Below, in pieces: positions 20,101-23,128 of a DNA stretch of 23,322 nucleotides. The stretch is from a virus. The notes under the pieces were generated by a model that ran no database searches, was not told the DNA's origin, and saw only the letters and a program-made list of their open reading frames with translations. How positions within the stretch are numbered: the stretch's first letter is position 1; every line of letters starts with the position of its first letter. Where the stretch lies: positions 1 through 23,322 of the IMG/VR virus record IMGVR_UViG_3300031702_000050; one strand, written 5' to 3'. Made by a program: the position numbers and the translations under genes.

Positions 20101-20437
20101 CGCTACAAGCGAGTTTACAGTTAGTTACCCTGTTGCATCAATTAATGAGATTGAAGTGTTTGTGGCAGGCACACGTATGCGTAAGACTACGTTAGATGTG
20201 TTTAATCCTGTAACTGCACTAGATAGTCCAGAAGGGGATACTACAATTGTAGCAGACTTTACGTTTGATACAGAAACTAACGTAATTACATTACTTGCAA
20301 CTCCTGCAAAAGATACAAGAGTAACAATTGTGAAAAAAGTGGGCCAAAGTTGGACAACTTTCGGAGAATCATTGGGTGATACAGAAAATAGTATTGCAAG
20401 ATTCTTACGTGCAGGAACATCTGAGCTACCTGAATAA
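5141..20437 (+). CDS. giant multi-module baseplate/tail structural protein (gp7 position)
   Basis: One uninterrupted 5098-residue frame, about five times the length of T4 gp7 (1032 aa). No enzyme signature, signal peptide or membrane segment is evident; it is beta-rich and rich in Asn, Thr, Asp and Tyr, as in phage structural proteins. Order: conserved N-terminus (residues ~22-155, with FLPKFFRTQANKKFLQ, NYQLEPATVIKD, NPNIDWDKFVNFREYYW); degenerate cupredoxin-like domain (~183-292); a block around 1212-1380 with SHPWEMLGLTTKPSWW and WRRSSEYPF; CBM5/12-like modules at ~1524, 1784, 2301, 2927 and 2981; a helical block FYRGAIADKGTMNVFTKLF (1886 on) recalling the KG...LF motif in baseplate wedge proteins; FG-GAP-like propeller segments between ~2199 and 3300; two pairs of GxGY repeats (3682-3759 and 4056-4139); beta-sandwich-like repeats (4164-4861); GERIEYF/RRGTLGT module (~4868-4978). 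The start overlaps the gp6 stop. Position after gp6 suggests a gp7 counterpart or a gp7-fibre fusion; identity to gp7 is inference. Similar large proteins are, from memory, common in marine T4-like phages. Confidence 0.85.
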   Translation: MAKNDQNESALPVPGQNNKITASDFLPKFFRTQANKKFLQGTLDQLIQPGVAEKVNGYYGRKTAKAYKTTDNYVDDISANRTNYQLEPATVIKDNYDNVTFYKDYNDYIGQLSNYGATTDNHSRLNSQETYAWNPNIDWDKFVNFREYYWMPNGPISVPVRGQSRDIVSTYTVTTEDQGDNIAYVFNDGLVRNPSLKIFRGQTYRFVIDAINHPMAIALSRTFTPGITVDTNVSTLYNDGITIYDEEGNITTSSYIEKGTIEFTVPSNAPDVLYYISKNSVDTSNFIKVYDIEENTFLNVAEEILGKKTYKSANGVELSNGMKIKFQGDVLPATYDTNDWYVEGVGEKIKLIKDQDLIIPAAYSEINRIAFDADNFDTLPFSDATAYATNKDYIVVNRATPDRNAWSRYNRWYHKDVILKSFELNNLAGDVDETSRAKRPIIEFEAGLKLHNFGAYAKTDVDLVDTFTTDVFSTIEGEIGYNIDGINLADNMRILFTADTDTLVNGKIYQVKFVKIGNSRQISLIETTDTLPIDLETVLITQGLINAGKSYHYHNNKWATAQEKTTRNQAPTFEVCDKNGNSFSNETYYGSTTFKGTKLFSYSIGEGIVDTELGFALDYKSINNSGDIVFDFNLLSDTFTYQTDTDLYTQHIKSGYLKKYSSLTKFKYVNGFSDIPTISKQYVVREYSATSTQINNFIIDVYNKSSSIIDLKLVVIVNNKLQLINTDYTIDKTNSNAVVIFVKDLVATDVIKIKTDSKTIKNSNGYYEFPYNLERNPLNDDVNQFTLGEVVDHVDSMLEDIPNYTGAFLGSSNLRDLGDLDRYGKRFVKHSGPINLPLYHVTNKDYNIVKALKYSRKEYSRFKKVFLDTAATLGYDGPIKGHVDLILKTVNSDKLKSQPFYFSDMLPAGAANKLTYTILDKRTTEYPITADFNLTELSAKSVTVYLNGVQLTHIKDYNFNIAGYVSINAGQIETDLIEIHEYDSTDGSFIAPTPSKLGLFPKYYPELTIDDTVIAAEPETTGPFKLYGEDSATGTRGWFYPVYTTKSAAGTGALSKSYTFAGMNKLFYIPATGATLAGIDDIEVIEYPVGVAFIRGHDGSYIKAYKDFRDELLLELEKRIFNNIKAEYSTDRLDVNTFVGGEFRTNEFTKTEIDNAMLGDFTQWLQQNLNNQTYTTNTFYNRENNWTFNYQDTTSPDGNVNSGYWRGMYVRAFDTDRPHSHPWEMLGLTTKPSWWNTVYGPAPYTGDNLVLWRDLEKGRIADPKNTRIDLNYARTGLTSFIPVNSLGKLLSPLDSRYAKDFQVQNATQNFKFGDYAPVENAWRRSSEYPFSVLTAMLLNKPAKTMGLGFDVSRVSKNLANQWVNVDTNAPIVIKDLTLPNTVESLARTNTAGLVNYIYNLVASDILSVYDGYKTNLAGITNQLGIKIAGFTSKEKFNLILDSRSPTQSITQDGIFVPQENYQVFLNTSSPIELAIYSGIIVERVELGYIVRGYNSEKPYFEYYPALHGSSTSTVTVGGISEKVIEWDSSTAYISGEIILNNNAYYRVVTSFTSDRTFDTDNIVKLPALPLTGGRTASFKKNFDINALTRIQYGTRLDTVQEVIDFILGYNVRQKEIGFNFENVIAGTNEVENWNYAAKQFLFWTTQGWSDNSLIALSPAANLLEFQKDYVIVDNIKDEFYGYSLLKADGLFLDSEFTSLLRDQNSFGLETVGTDEGLYHVSLPLIQKEHVVLIDNITDFNDTIYNPSTGYRQERIRVNGYRSDNWNGGLNIPGFVYDDASFTDWAQWKDYKIGDIVKYKQYYYVATVNANGTQNFNSANWYKLSEKPESQLMTNFDYKITQFTDFYDLDSDSFDTEQQKMAQHLIGYQKRQYLANIINDDVSQFKFYRGAIADKGTMNVFTKLFDALGNTADNLEFYEEWAIQVGRYGAIDDVQQVGFNLIQKNIQESPQAIELVTTLPETNYDKIYRIKPNNVYDQPAGYTHAPFPTKSLTNEFIRTSGYANENDVDFIVGSLQDLADVDTNQIKLGDTMWITDTDNKSWSVMQLTRGLVNAISIETDISNFAANGLNLVEITLDKWAVSLFTVGDYVSIRGAQQYTINGLYEIDNINLNKIQLRVPLNSGIQAVTIEDNISFAMSLLRTIRVSDTAGINAATNQDIYDKQRLWIDNYKGDWGVLENNSVYLNSQTITNPSDYDSTDQGFSDSVAVTESNTNVFVSAPNDLNGKVSVYRRTQEQSNLILDQEIILVNDDLFVSTNSAFGKSVAVSPDGEYLIVGIPKASNVKTNLSYKTDASTGASTFDFQPDASYVKNNIVRYRESLWSANREVLPQIANQPFSTFDTYVNLASAADADSTTLNLLVAGDPGLATNTTSHMLVRAPKDMYIGTTAGDTINLFWNQRSFTFPTLDNYIPFEGLIPEITGAFLSQDHTIVEKIDHVMFVETFVSLPVVGSIVTTDTGSAEVAYVGKRLDSAVVYVKNTNGVFNVTGEMFINELDFVGFYSEADTYATSAVLGGFWMINTGFTYSNNSVYYEQGRGLVYADVKLQGSVRAINNYYNIQNTVGTIGTYVTNKNNVSYIEQLSYRGDPSGADAQDGVERDLLSNKWVARVGKTFSDYLTIGETQEFRLYNLDNRIIDVASAGFTYDILNKAQTVADIWDGYIDFTLTEFDFQGFGYEPQVGDTISDVQTPRDGTGGLALTTITTSTAEVMFIKRNFNSIRVYVKVLTGEWTEQSNIGRYQVYREANVGLRGATDIGRTIGTITDINNSIVVGNTLVGKLVVFEHNNNFNIVTTPTIVDEEYWFFDETTEEGVQRLPNPPYTLNKDYTQVYNILAEKTGTSPVLANEGAVAIYRRLRDGTYRLQHTLVSEYRVSNRHFGDNVAIVQTGNYYTLLVASNSVASANETDSTGRRVHPGAIEIFRHGTLATDSFKGEYKLSAYVIDDVVIYKDDYYICLKATTAIQNVILDPIYWNKISWKHGKDSNYRGTFDNTYTYKTGNIVVVSNTLWKAATNVATGAATPSSSNNSWTSISTNVDYLGYLPNLTANAFYNETVFDPIENILEFSKSFDISNDAQVLVVTSNQQEVENDSTVRTKLVIYRAVGDKFQVDQVITAPNDITGWADKVALNPKGTQLAISSMLNDTSKANQGVVDVYTQTNGTFTLTQTLTPPQNEESEGFGFGLDFGIDNLVVSSLNGDQVIPTTFDVTVYSVTEDTATTFDNEFTNFANVKLDKGVVYVYETVNNSLIYSEQFVYPLTQTTFGENIYANGNHVYIGMPDQLIDSTGGTDANDTAGNKGQLLDFRKNKNTFAWNIISEGITPVDVDNIQGMFLYNKRENTIVSYIDYIDPVQGKIAGPADQEITFKTPFDPAVYNTGNLLDNSVDPNRAWCETHVGQVWWNISTAKFTHAYQGSTTFQKNNWNKLTPNARIDIFEWVASNFIPSVWDSIADTPSGIEAKISGTSLFGDTKYSTKIIYNEVSKTFSNVYYFWVVNKVTVPVMEHRKLSISDITSLIENPRLQGYPFVSLLSDSKFVINNFDTFLDNDDLVLNIKYSTGPKKTQNTHSQYKLISDGLNTSKPDADIERKWFDSLIGFDSNDRIVPDPTISVKNRYGVQNRPRQSMFVNRFEALKQTIERINLKLAESLAVDQFDITKLAQKDIAPTVISREYDLVTDTLSELTFVSTNKITPATLTPVITNGRISRINITNSGRGYKVVPTFKISSSSGQDANFNVTINNLGQVISATITNQGSGYDATTSITVRPFTVLVSADESVQDKWALYSWNGTVWFRRKLQSYNTELYWNYVDWYARGYNQFTHINDTIIGSYQLPSLENNLGDIVKIENVGSGGWLLLRKVDDQDTEDYTINYDTIGRKNGTLQFKDTLYDYSKNTVGFDNRSFDSNFYDNNPSVELRIILGAIRDNIFVGELEVEYNNLFMAALRYVMSEQQSVDWMFKTSFVKAKHNRETLNQKDITFNNDNLASYQNFVEEFKPYSTKIREFVSEYNAIDPTNSSVSDFDLPPVYNSITKTIDPSRAIILDGTIKRANLDTTSYPRKNWNDNHGYQITGIKLGNGGSGFTYEPVVTLVGGNGTGATAKAYLGYGKITSIKVTNPGSGYTSAPTVVISGSQTDIGTVANATAILGNGLVRSPSIKIKFDRTSGKVTFSTLAKIETFTGTGFENRFFLEWPMNLDTKKVNVYVDNILQLRSKYTFTNIENTDKTYIRNQGKVLFTTPPKVNTVVRVEYNIPLSMLSAEDRITHAYNPVAGMYGTDFAQLMTGTDYGGVEVRSFDFDGPAGFDTAGWYTDNWDEFDNTFEDEVFTADGSTIAVQLSAPLADGVVYNLYKNGVRIDDPNFDLGTATNVNAITNSITGDGITDIVYVQDLEITLLDNDIFVVRKTSSDGSVIPDTNSYDTALSGGNLSYTSARGIAAEEIIVDGDGFVTPTTSGGPEEIVPGQILDTLDIKVFTRDSKGQGIINSQSYIMQANSNLTYRLGVTPNSKDAVIVKVANNILPQTDYTINWAAGEVTLNTVTVGAELSIVTVAQGTQNILDFGQLIGDGSATDFETTVDWETNVTVYASINGVQQTVIAFKSETGPKTTIRFDEVVAVGDVINYTVFSANTQINYSQITKDTFTGDAATTVFTLANAPLYAIPTEHNVIVKVNNTILSAGYNIQYTIPANSQREFPLEIFQMPAGSLDVSDVKIFLNGIAITTPLQWRFEIANSAITLADEVGAPGDLLEMYVITDGAYRLNGTAITLDAAPAAGAVIEVIQFTNHNLLGLERMTYDVVNRATLLETDVDYVTYNRLTVGEITLRKPAIDAEYVWVSVNGELLTPSVDYAITSDRLKVQLVRTPAADDIIDVIHFTSAASTAKFAYRQFKDMLNRTHFKRLDKAATKLAQPLNYYDLRVELTDASQLSDPNKGQNLPGVIFIDGERIEYFVKESNTLRQLRRGTLGTGVKNTYTLDTKVYDQNISKTIPYKDQTLAHNATADGATSEFTVSYPVASINEIEVFVAGTRMRKTTLDVFNPVTALDSPEGDTTIVADFTFDTETNVITLLATPAKDTRVTIVKKVGQSWTTFGESLGDTENSIARFLRAGTSELPE
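5687..6016 (+). other. cupredoxin-like module within the giant protein, metal ligands apparently lost
   Basis: Residues ~183-292 read as the small beta-barrel module frequent in marine phage structural proteins: NPSLKIFRGQTYRFVIDA, then an NHP turn, YNDGI, GTIEFTVPSNAP and DVLYYISKN. In the metal-binding form the last strand normally ends in a Cys-x-x-His-like stretch (YYIC.NH); here it is YYISKNSVDTS, with neither Cys nor His. The His of the NHP turn remains. The fold call is pattern-based and moderate. Confidence 0.55.
9712..9834 (+). other. CBM5/12-like aromatic module 1 in the giant protein
   Basis: Residues ~1524-1565 follow the pattern W-D-x(2)-x-A-Y-x-x-G-(E/D)-x-I/V...Y-Y-R-V, typical of small chitin-binding-type (CBM5/12-like) modules: EWDSSTAYISGEIILNNNAY then YRVVTS. 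This is the first of five similar segments. Sugar binding is inference. Confidence 0.45.
10490..10622 (+). other. CBM5/12-like aromatic module 2 in the giant protein
   Basis: Residues 1784-1828: WAQWKDYKIGDIVKYKQYYY, then VATVNANG and a closing NWYKL. Of the set this is the closest to the W...Y..GDIV.Y...YY.A.......W consensus of CBM5/12-type modules. Confidence 0.55.
12041..12166 (+). other. CBM5/12-like aromatic module 3 in the giant protein
   Basis: Residues 2301-2342: FQPDASYVKNNIVRYRESLW, with the Y..NNIV.Y...W pattern matching the other modules, placed directly after the second propeller-like blade. The closing Trp of the consensus is absent, so this is the weakest member with module 1. 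Confidence 0.4.
12478..12615 (+). repeat. internal AEV...VYVK repeat, copy 1
   Basis: Within the giant protein, VGSIVTTDTGSAEVAYVGKR, then D-S-A-V-V-Y-V-K and a G-x-F turn. The same arrangement (VGDTI..., TAEVMFIKRNFNSIRVYVKV, G-E-W) recurs about 690 nt downstream, so this is a diverged internal duplication. Function unknown. Confidence 0.5.
13169..13360 (+). repeat. internal AEV...VYVK repeat, copy 2
   Basis: Second copy of the module described at 12478. It is longer because of an insertion between the VGD turn and the TAEV strand. Both copies lie within the inserts that interrupt the propeller-like region. Confidence 0.5.
13919..14059 (+). other. CBM5/12-like aromatic module 4 in the giant protein
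   Basis: Residues 2927-2973: FKGEYKLSAYVIDDVVIYKD, then DYYICLKATT and a closing YWNKISW. It has the full Y...DVV.Y...YY.......W layout and is followed within about ten residues by module 5, forming a tandem. Confidence 0.5.
14081..14221 (+). other. CBM5/12-like aromatic module 5 in the giant protein
   Basis: Residues 2981-3027: YRGTFDNTYTYKTGNIVVVS, then NTLWKAATN and a closing SWTSI. It follows the Y..G.IV......W.A.......W layout and is the second half of a tandem with module 4. Confidence 0.5.
16184..16418 (+). repeat. GxGY beta-repeat pair 1 in the giant protein
   Basis: Residues 3682-3759 hold two units of the form (I/V)xxIxITNxGxGYxxxPTFxI: RISRINITNSGRGYKVVPTF and QVISATITNQGSGYDATTSI. 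These short beta-repeats recur at 17306. Such units are, from memory, common in large marine phage structural proteins and probably form a stacked beta structure. Confidence 0.65.
17306..17557 (+). repeat. GxGY beta-repeat pair 2 in the giant protein
   Basis: Residues 4056-4139 hold two further units: GIKLGNGGSGFTYEPVVTLV and ITSIKVTNPGSGYTSAPTVV, joined by a G/A-rich ATAKAYL connector. A second connector (ANATAIL) follows. They match pair 1 in motif and spacing, 370 residues further on, with a helix-containing block between them. Confidence 0.65.
17630..19723 (+). repeat. run of beta-sandwich-like repeats near the C-terminus of the giant protein
   Basis: Residues 4164-4861 contain about six or seven diverged modules of roughly 80-110 residues. 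They share a (F)TGDGxTTxFxL opening strand, a VxVNGxxLTxxxDY hairpin and a PxxGDxIxVxxF closing strand. Examples are IETFTGTGFENRFFLEW, DEVFTADGSTIAVQLS, LIGDGSATDFETTVDW, DTFTGDAATTVFTLANAP and VWVSVNGELLTPSVDYAI. This pattern is typical of stacked domains in long fibre-like phage proteins. One more related module closes the protein (TADGATSEFTVSYPVA, near residue 4990). Exact unit boundaries cannot be set by eye. Confidence 0.55.
19742..20074 (+). other. conserved GERIEYF/RRGTLGT module of the giant protein
   Basis: Residues ~4868-4978: an RTHFKRLDKAATKLAQPL helix-like start, then PGVIFIDGERIEYFVKE, LRQLRRGTLGT and ISKTIPYKDQT. Unlike the surrounding diverged repeats this stretch looks strongly constrained, and I recall near-identical motifs at the C-termini of other marine T4-like phage structural proteins. 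Function unknown; an attachment or joining interface is a guess. Confidence 0.5.
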
Positions 20438-20440
20438 ATA
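20433..20440 (+). promoter_or_regulatory. candidate T4-type late promoter octamer at the end of the giant ORF
   Basis: AATAAATA differs at one base from the T4 late consensus TATAAATA and overlaps the giant ORF stop codon. Initiation about 6 nt downstream would fall just before the AGGA at 20447-20450 that serves the ATG at 20460. It would let the small virion gene and the fibre genes be transcribed independently of the 15-kb gene upstream. Confidence 0.35.
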
Positions 20441-20459
20441 CAGTATAGGAAAAAATTAA

Positions 20460-21062
20460 ATGAGCGATAACATGCAGGACACAAACGGAGTACTAGTTCA
20501 GGGACATATTAAGATATTTGACCCTGAATCACAAAAGGTATACATTGACAAGCGCAATGCAATCCATTATGAGAATATGAGTATTGCACTAGCAGATAGT
20601 TTAGCAAACGCTGGAGCAGGATTTATATATGAAATGAGCTTTGGAAACGGCGGAACAAGCGTCGATCCAACTGGTATTATTACATATTTAACACCTAATA
20701 GCACAGGAACTAATGCAAGTCTATACAATCAAACCTATACTAAGGTTGTTGACGACAGAAGTGTAAACAACACTGATCCTGCAAGAAACAAACTAGAAAC
20801 TAGACATGTTAGTGGAACAAACTATACTGATATTGTAGTAAGTTGTTTATTAGATTACGGTGAACCAAATGGACAAGATGCATTTGATACTGCAAGTGCA
20901 ACAGACAGTGCGTATGTATTTGATGAATTAGGATTACGTAGCTATAGTGCAGCCGGAACAGGCAGACTGATTACACATGTTATTTTCCACCCAGTTCAAA
21001 AGTCACTTAACAGATTAATCCAAATTGATTACACAGTGCGTGTACAAAGTTTGGCAGGGTAA
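20460..21062 (+). CDS. probable virion structural protein, 200 aa
   Basis: The protein opens with a conserved-looking GHIKIFDPESQKVYIDKRNA segment, then AIHYENMSIALADSLA (a helix) and YEMSFGNGGTSVDPTGIITY, followed by a beta-rich half ending LNRLIQIDYTVRVQSL. I do not recognise a named domain, but I recall similar KRNAIHxENM...EMxFGNGGTSVDPTG proteins beside the baseplate and fibre genes of marine T4-like phages. No signal peptide, membrane segment or enzyme motif is visible. ATG at 20460 is preceded by AGGA (20447-20450) with 9-nt spacing, 22 nt after the previous stop; the next gene's RBS overlaps this gene's stop. Placement between the giant wedge/tail protein and the fibres suggests a baseplate-peripheral or fibre-attachment protein. 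That role is inference. Confidence 0.75.
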   Translation: MSDNMQDTNGVLVQGHIKIFDPESQKVYIDKRNAIHYENMSIALADSLANAGAGFIYEMSFGNGGTSVDPTGIITYLTPNSTGTNASLYNQTYTKVVDDRSVNNTDPARNKLETRHVSGTNYTDIVVSCLLDYGEPNGQDAFDTASATDSAYVFDELGLRSYSAAGTGRLITHVIFHPVQKSLNRLIQIDYTVRVQSLAG

Positions 21063-21065
21063 GGA
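21061..21065 (+). promoter_or_regulatory. ribosome binding site overlapping the upstream stop codon
   Basis: AAGGA begins within the TAA of the 200-aa gene and lies 7 nt before the ATG at 21073. It fixes the start of the 684-aa fibre gene and implies translational coupling between the two. Confidence 0.7.
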
Positions 21066-21072
21066 ATAAACT

Positions 21073-23127
21073 ATGCCATATACAATAAGCTACACTGACA
21101 CTGTTAATAAAGGAACAATAATTGTTGCTGATAACACTCTTAATAGTGAAACTACTTTAAACTTTCCTGGTCGTGGCACAACAGCATACGGTCAAGCAGT
21201 AAATGAAAACTTTTTACACTTATTAGAAAACTTTGCAAATACTACAGCACCGTTACGTCCAGTAGAAGGACAACTTTGGTATGACTCTACTCAAGGAGTA
21301 GATCAACTTAAAGTGTATGACGGAACTAACTGGGTAGCAAGCGGCGGACTTAAAAAAGCAAGTGCTGCTCCGGCAGTAGCAAACTCAAGCGCAGGCGACT
21401 TGTGGGTTAACACAGAAAGTCAGCAGCTATATTTGTTTACAGGCAGCTCGTGGGTACTTGTTGGACCAGACTTTAGTGATGGTCTACTAACAGGAGCCCA
21501 GGCCCAGGCAATTATAGGTACTGACGATATAACTTACAATGTATTATCAATTAAGGTCGAAGATCAGCCAGTAATTATTATTAGTAGCCAGAGCTTTGTT
21601 CCTAAAACTTCAATAAAAGGATTTAGAACAGGTATTAACCCTGGTATGAATATTGCTAACGAAGCAATTATTGGTGTACAAGCACTAAAATATTACGGAA
21701 CTGCCGAAAAAGCAGAAGCATTAGTAGTCGGAAACACATCGATACCAGCAAGTAATTTTTTAAGAGGCAACGCAGCAAGTAGTACAGATTATCAATTAAG
21801 TGTTAAAAGCAATGACGGTATTAAAATTGGTACCGGCGGGCAATTAAGTTTAGGTATTGACGGTGAAACTGGAGTTATACAGCATAACACTAGTGGCTCA
21901 AGTATTGATATTAGAATGCGTAACGGAAACTTAACTCCGACTATTATGAGTATTAATAGTAGCGGCAATGTAGGATTCAATAATCCTGCTCCGGAGCAAA
22001 CTGTTGATGTAAAAGGAAATGTTAAAATATCTCCAAAAACTGGAGAACCAGAATCGGGTACATTCCAACTTACGAGTACTGAAAATTCGTCTTCAATTGG
22101 AACAGGCAGCATCACAACAGCAGGCGGCTTAGGTGTTGCACGTAACGTTTATATCGGAGGTGACGCAGATATCGGCGGCATACTACAAACTGGTAATGTT
22201 GCTCCTGATAGTAATAGTACACGAAATATCGGTACCTCAATTAACAAATACGATCAAATACATGCTACAACATTCTTTGGTAATATCCAGGGTAACGTAA
22301 GTGGCACAGTTAGTGGCAGAGCAGGTAGTGCAGATAGGCTTGCTAGTGCTACAACATTTGCTCTAAGCGGCGATGTTACACCAAGCAGTTTTGAATTCGA
22401 CGGACAAACTGGCGGAAGTACAAAAACTTTTGCAGTAAGTATTGCTGATAGTTTTATTAGTAATAAAGAAGTTACTTATGATGCAGCCAACGCTGACGAA
22501 TTACTACTAAATGTAACTACTGGCACTACTGGCGTTCGTAAAATTACAAAGCGTAACTTCTTAAAGACAATTCCACTTGTGCCAGCAGGCGCAATGATGC
22601 CATTTGGTGGCGCAGAAGCACCTACAGGGTGGCTACTATGTGATGGACAAGAAATTAATAAGTCTGATTACAATGAATTATGGATTACTATTCAACATAA
22701 CTTTAAAGATGCTAGTTTAGTTAGCGATAATGGTGTTGCTAAATTTACATTGCCAGACTTTAGAGGCAGATTCGCATTAGGTCTTGATAATATGGGCGGA
22801 CCAGGAGCGAACAGAGTAACTGATATTGCTGCTGATGCCATTGGCGGCAACGCAGGAGTAGAATCGATAGTAGTTGCAACTGACAATTTGCCAGAACATG
22901 AGCACGATTTAGAAGGCGCAAGTGGCACACAGTTTTATGGTGTTAGAGTTGGTGCTGGTGTACCAGTCGATGACAATGCTATTGAACTTCCGATTGAACC
23001 AGGGTTAGGTGGAACACAAGGCATTGCAAGTAGTGGTGGCATAAAAACAGATGCAACATTAGGCACACCATTAAATGTTATGAATCCTTTCTTAGCAGTC
23101 AATTACATTATCTATACTGGAGCATAA
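21073..23127 (+). CDS. tail fibre protein with C-terminal phage tail-collar domain
   Basis: 684 residues. N-terminal adapter (~1-60): GRGTTAYGQAVNENFLHLLE. Then two Trp-containing repeats, EGQLWYDST...LKVYDGTNWV (65-89) and AGDLWVNTES...LYLFTGSSWV (107-131). The middle is a fibrous region with a GSITTAGGLGVARNVYIGGD motif (GxxxxxGGxGVAxNxxxGG type), STRNIGTSINKYDQIHA and Gly/Ser-rich repeats (GNIQGNVSGTVSGRAGSADR). Residues ~503-567 match the tail-collar domain: VPAGAMMPFGGAEAPTGWLL, CDGQEINKSDYNELW and FTLPDFRGRFALG. They are followed by an EHEH pair and the typical ending MNPFLAVNYIIYTGA. Such domains occur in short tail fibres (T4 gp12-like) and other trimeric fibres that bind host receptors. 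No peptidase-S74 chaperone domain is present. The gene starts 10 nt after the previous stop and is followed after 1 nt by a paralogous fibre gene. Fibre identity is secure; which fibre is not. Confidence 0.9.
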   Translation: MPYTISYTDTVNKGTIIVADNTLNSETTLNFPGRGTTAYGQAVNENFLHLLENFANTTAPLRPVEGQLWYDSTQGVDQLKVYDGTNWVASGGLKKASAAPAVANSSAGDLWVNTESQQLYLFTGSSWVLVGPDFSDGLLTGAQAQAIIGTDDITYNVLSIKVEDQPVIIISSQSFVPKTSIKGFRTGINPGMNIANEAIIGVQALKYYGTAEKAEALVVGNTSIPASNFLRGNAASSTDYQLSVKSNDGIKIGTGGQLSLGIDGETGVIQHNTSGSSIDIRMRNGNLTPTIMSINSSGNVGFNNPAPEQTVDVKGNVKISPKTGEPESGTFQLTSTENSSSIGTGSITTAGGLGVARNVYIGGDADIGGILQTGNVAPDSNSTRNIGTSINKYDQIHATTFFGNIQGNVSGTVSGRAGSADRLASATTFALSGDVTPSSFEFDGQTGGSTKTFAVSIADSFISNKEVTYDAANADELLLNVTTGTTGVRKITKRNFLKTIPLVPAGAMMPFGGAEAPTGWLLCDGQEINKSDYNELWITIQHNFKDASLVSDNGVAKFTLPDFRGRFALGLDNMGGPGANRVTDIAADAIGGNAGVESIVVATDNLPEHEHDLEGASGTQFYGVRVGAGVPVDDNAIELPIEPGLGGTQGIASSGGIKTDATLGTPLNVMNPFLAVNYIIYTGA
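23119..23122 (+). promoter_or_regulatory. ribosome binding site for the second fibre gene, within the first
   Basis: GGAG lies in the final codons of the 684-aa fibre gene, 6 nt before the ATG at 23129. The single-base gap between stop and start points to coupled translation. Confidence 0.6.
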
Positions 23128-23128
23128 C

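Noticed and set aside
5141-20437. The giant ORF as an assembly or frameshift artefact joining several genes
   Set aside because: The frame has no stop in 15.3 kb and the composition is uniform. Strong internal start sites with ribosome binding sites at module borders were not evident, so a single gene is the simplest reading.
20437-20460. Rho-independent terminator after the giant ORF
   Set aside because: The short AT-rich gap has no GC-rich inverted repeat followed by a T-run. No convincing terminator was seen at any junction.
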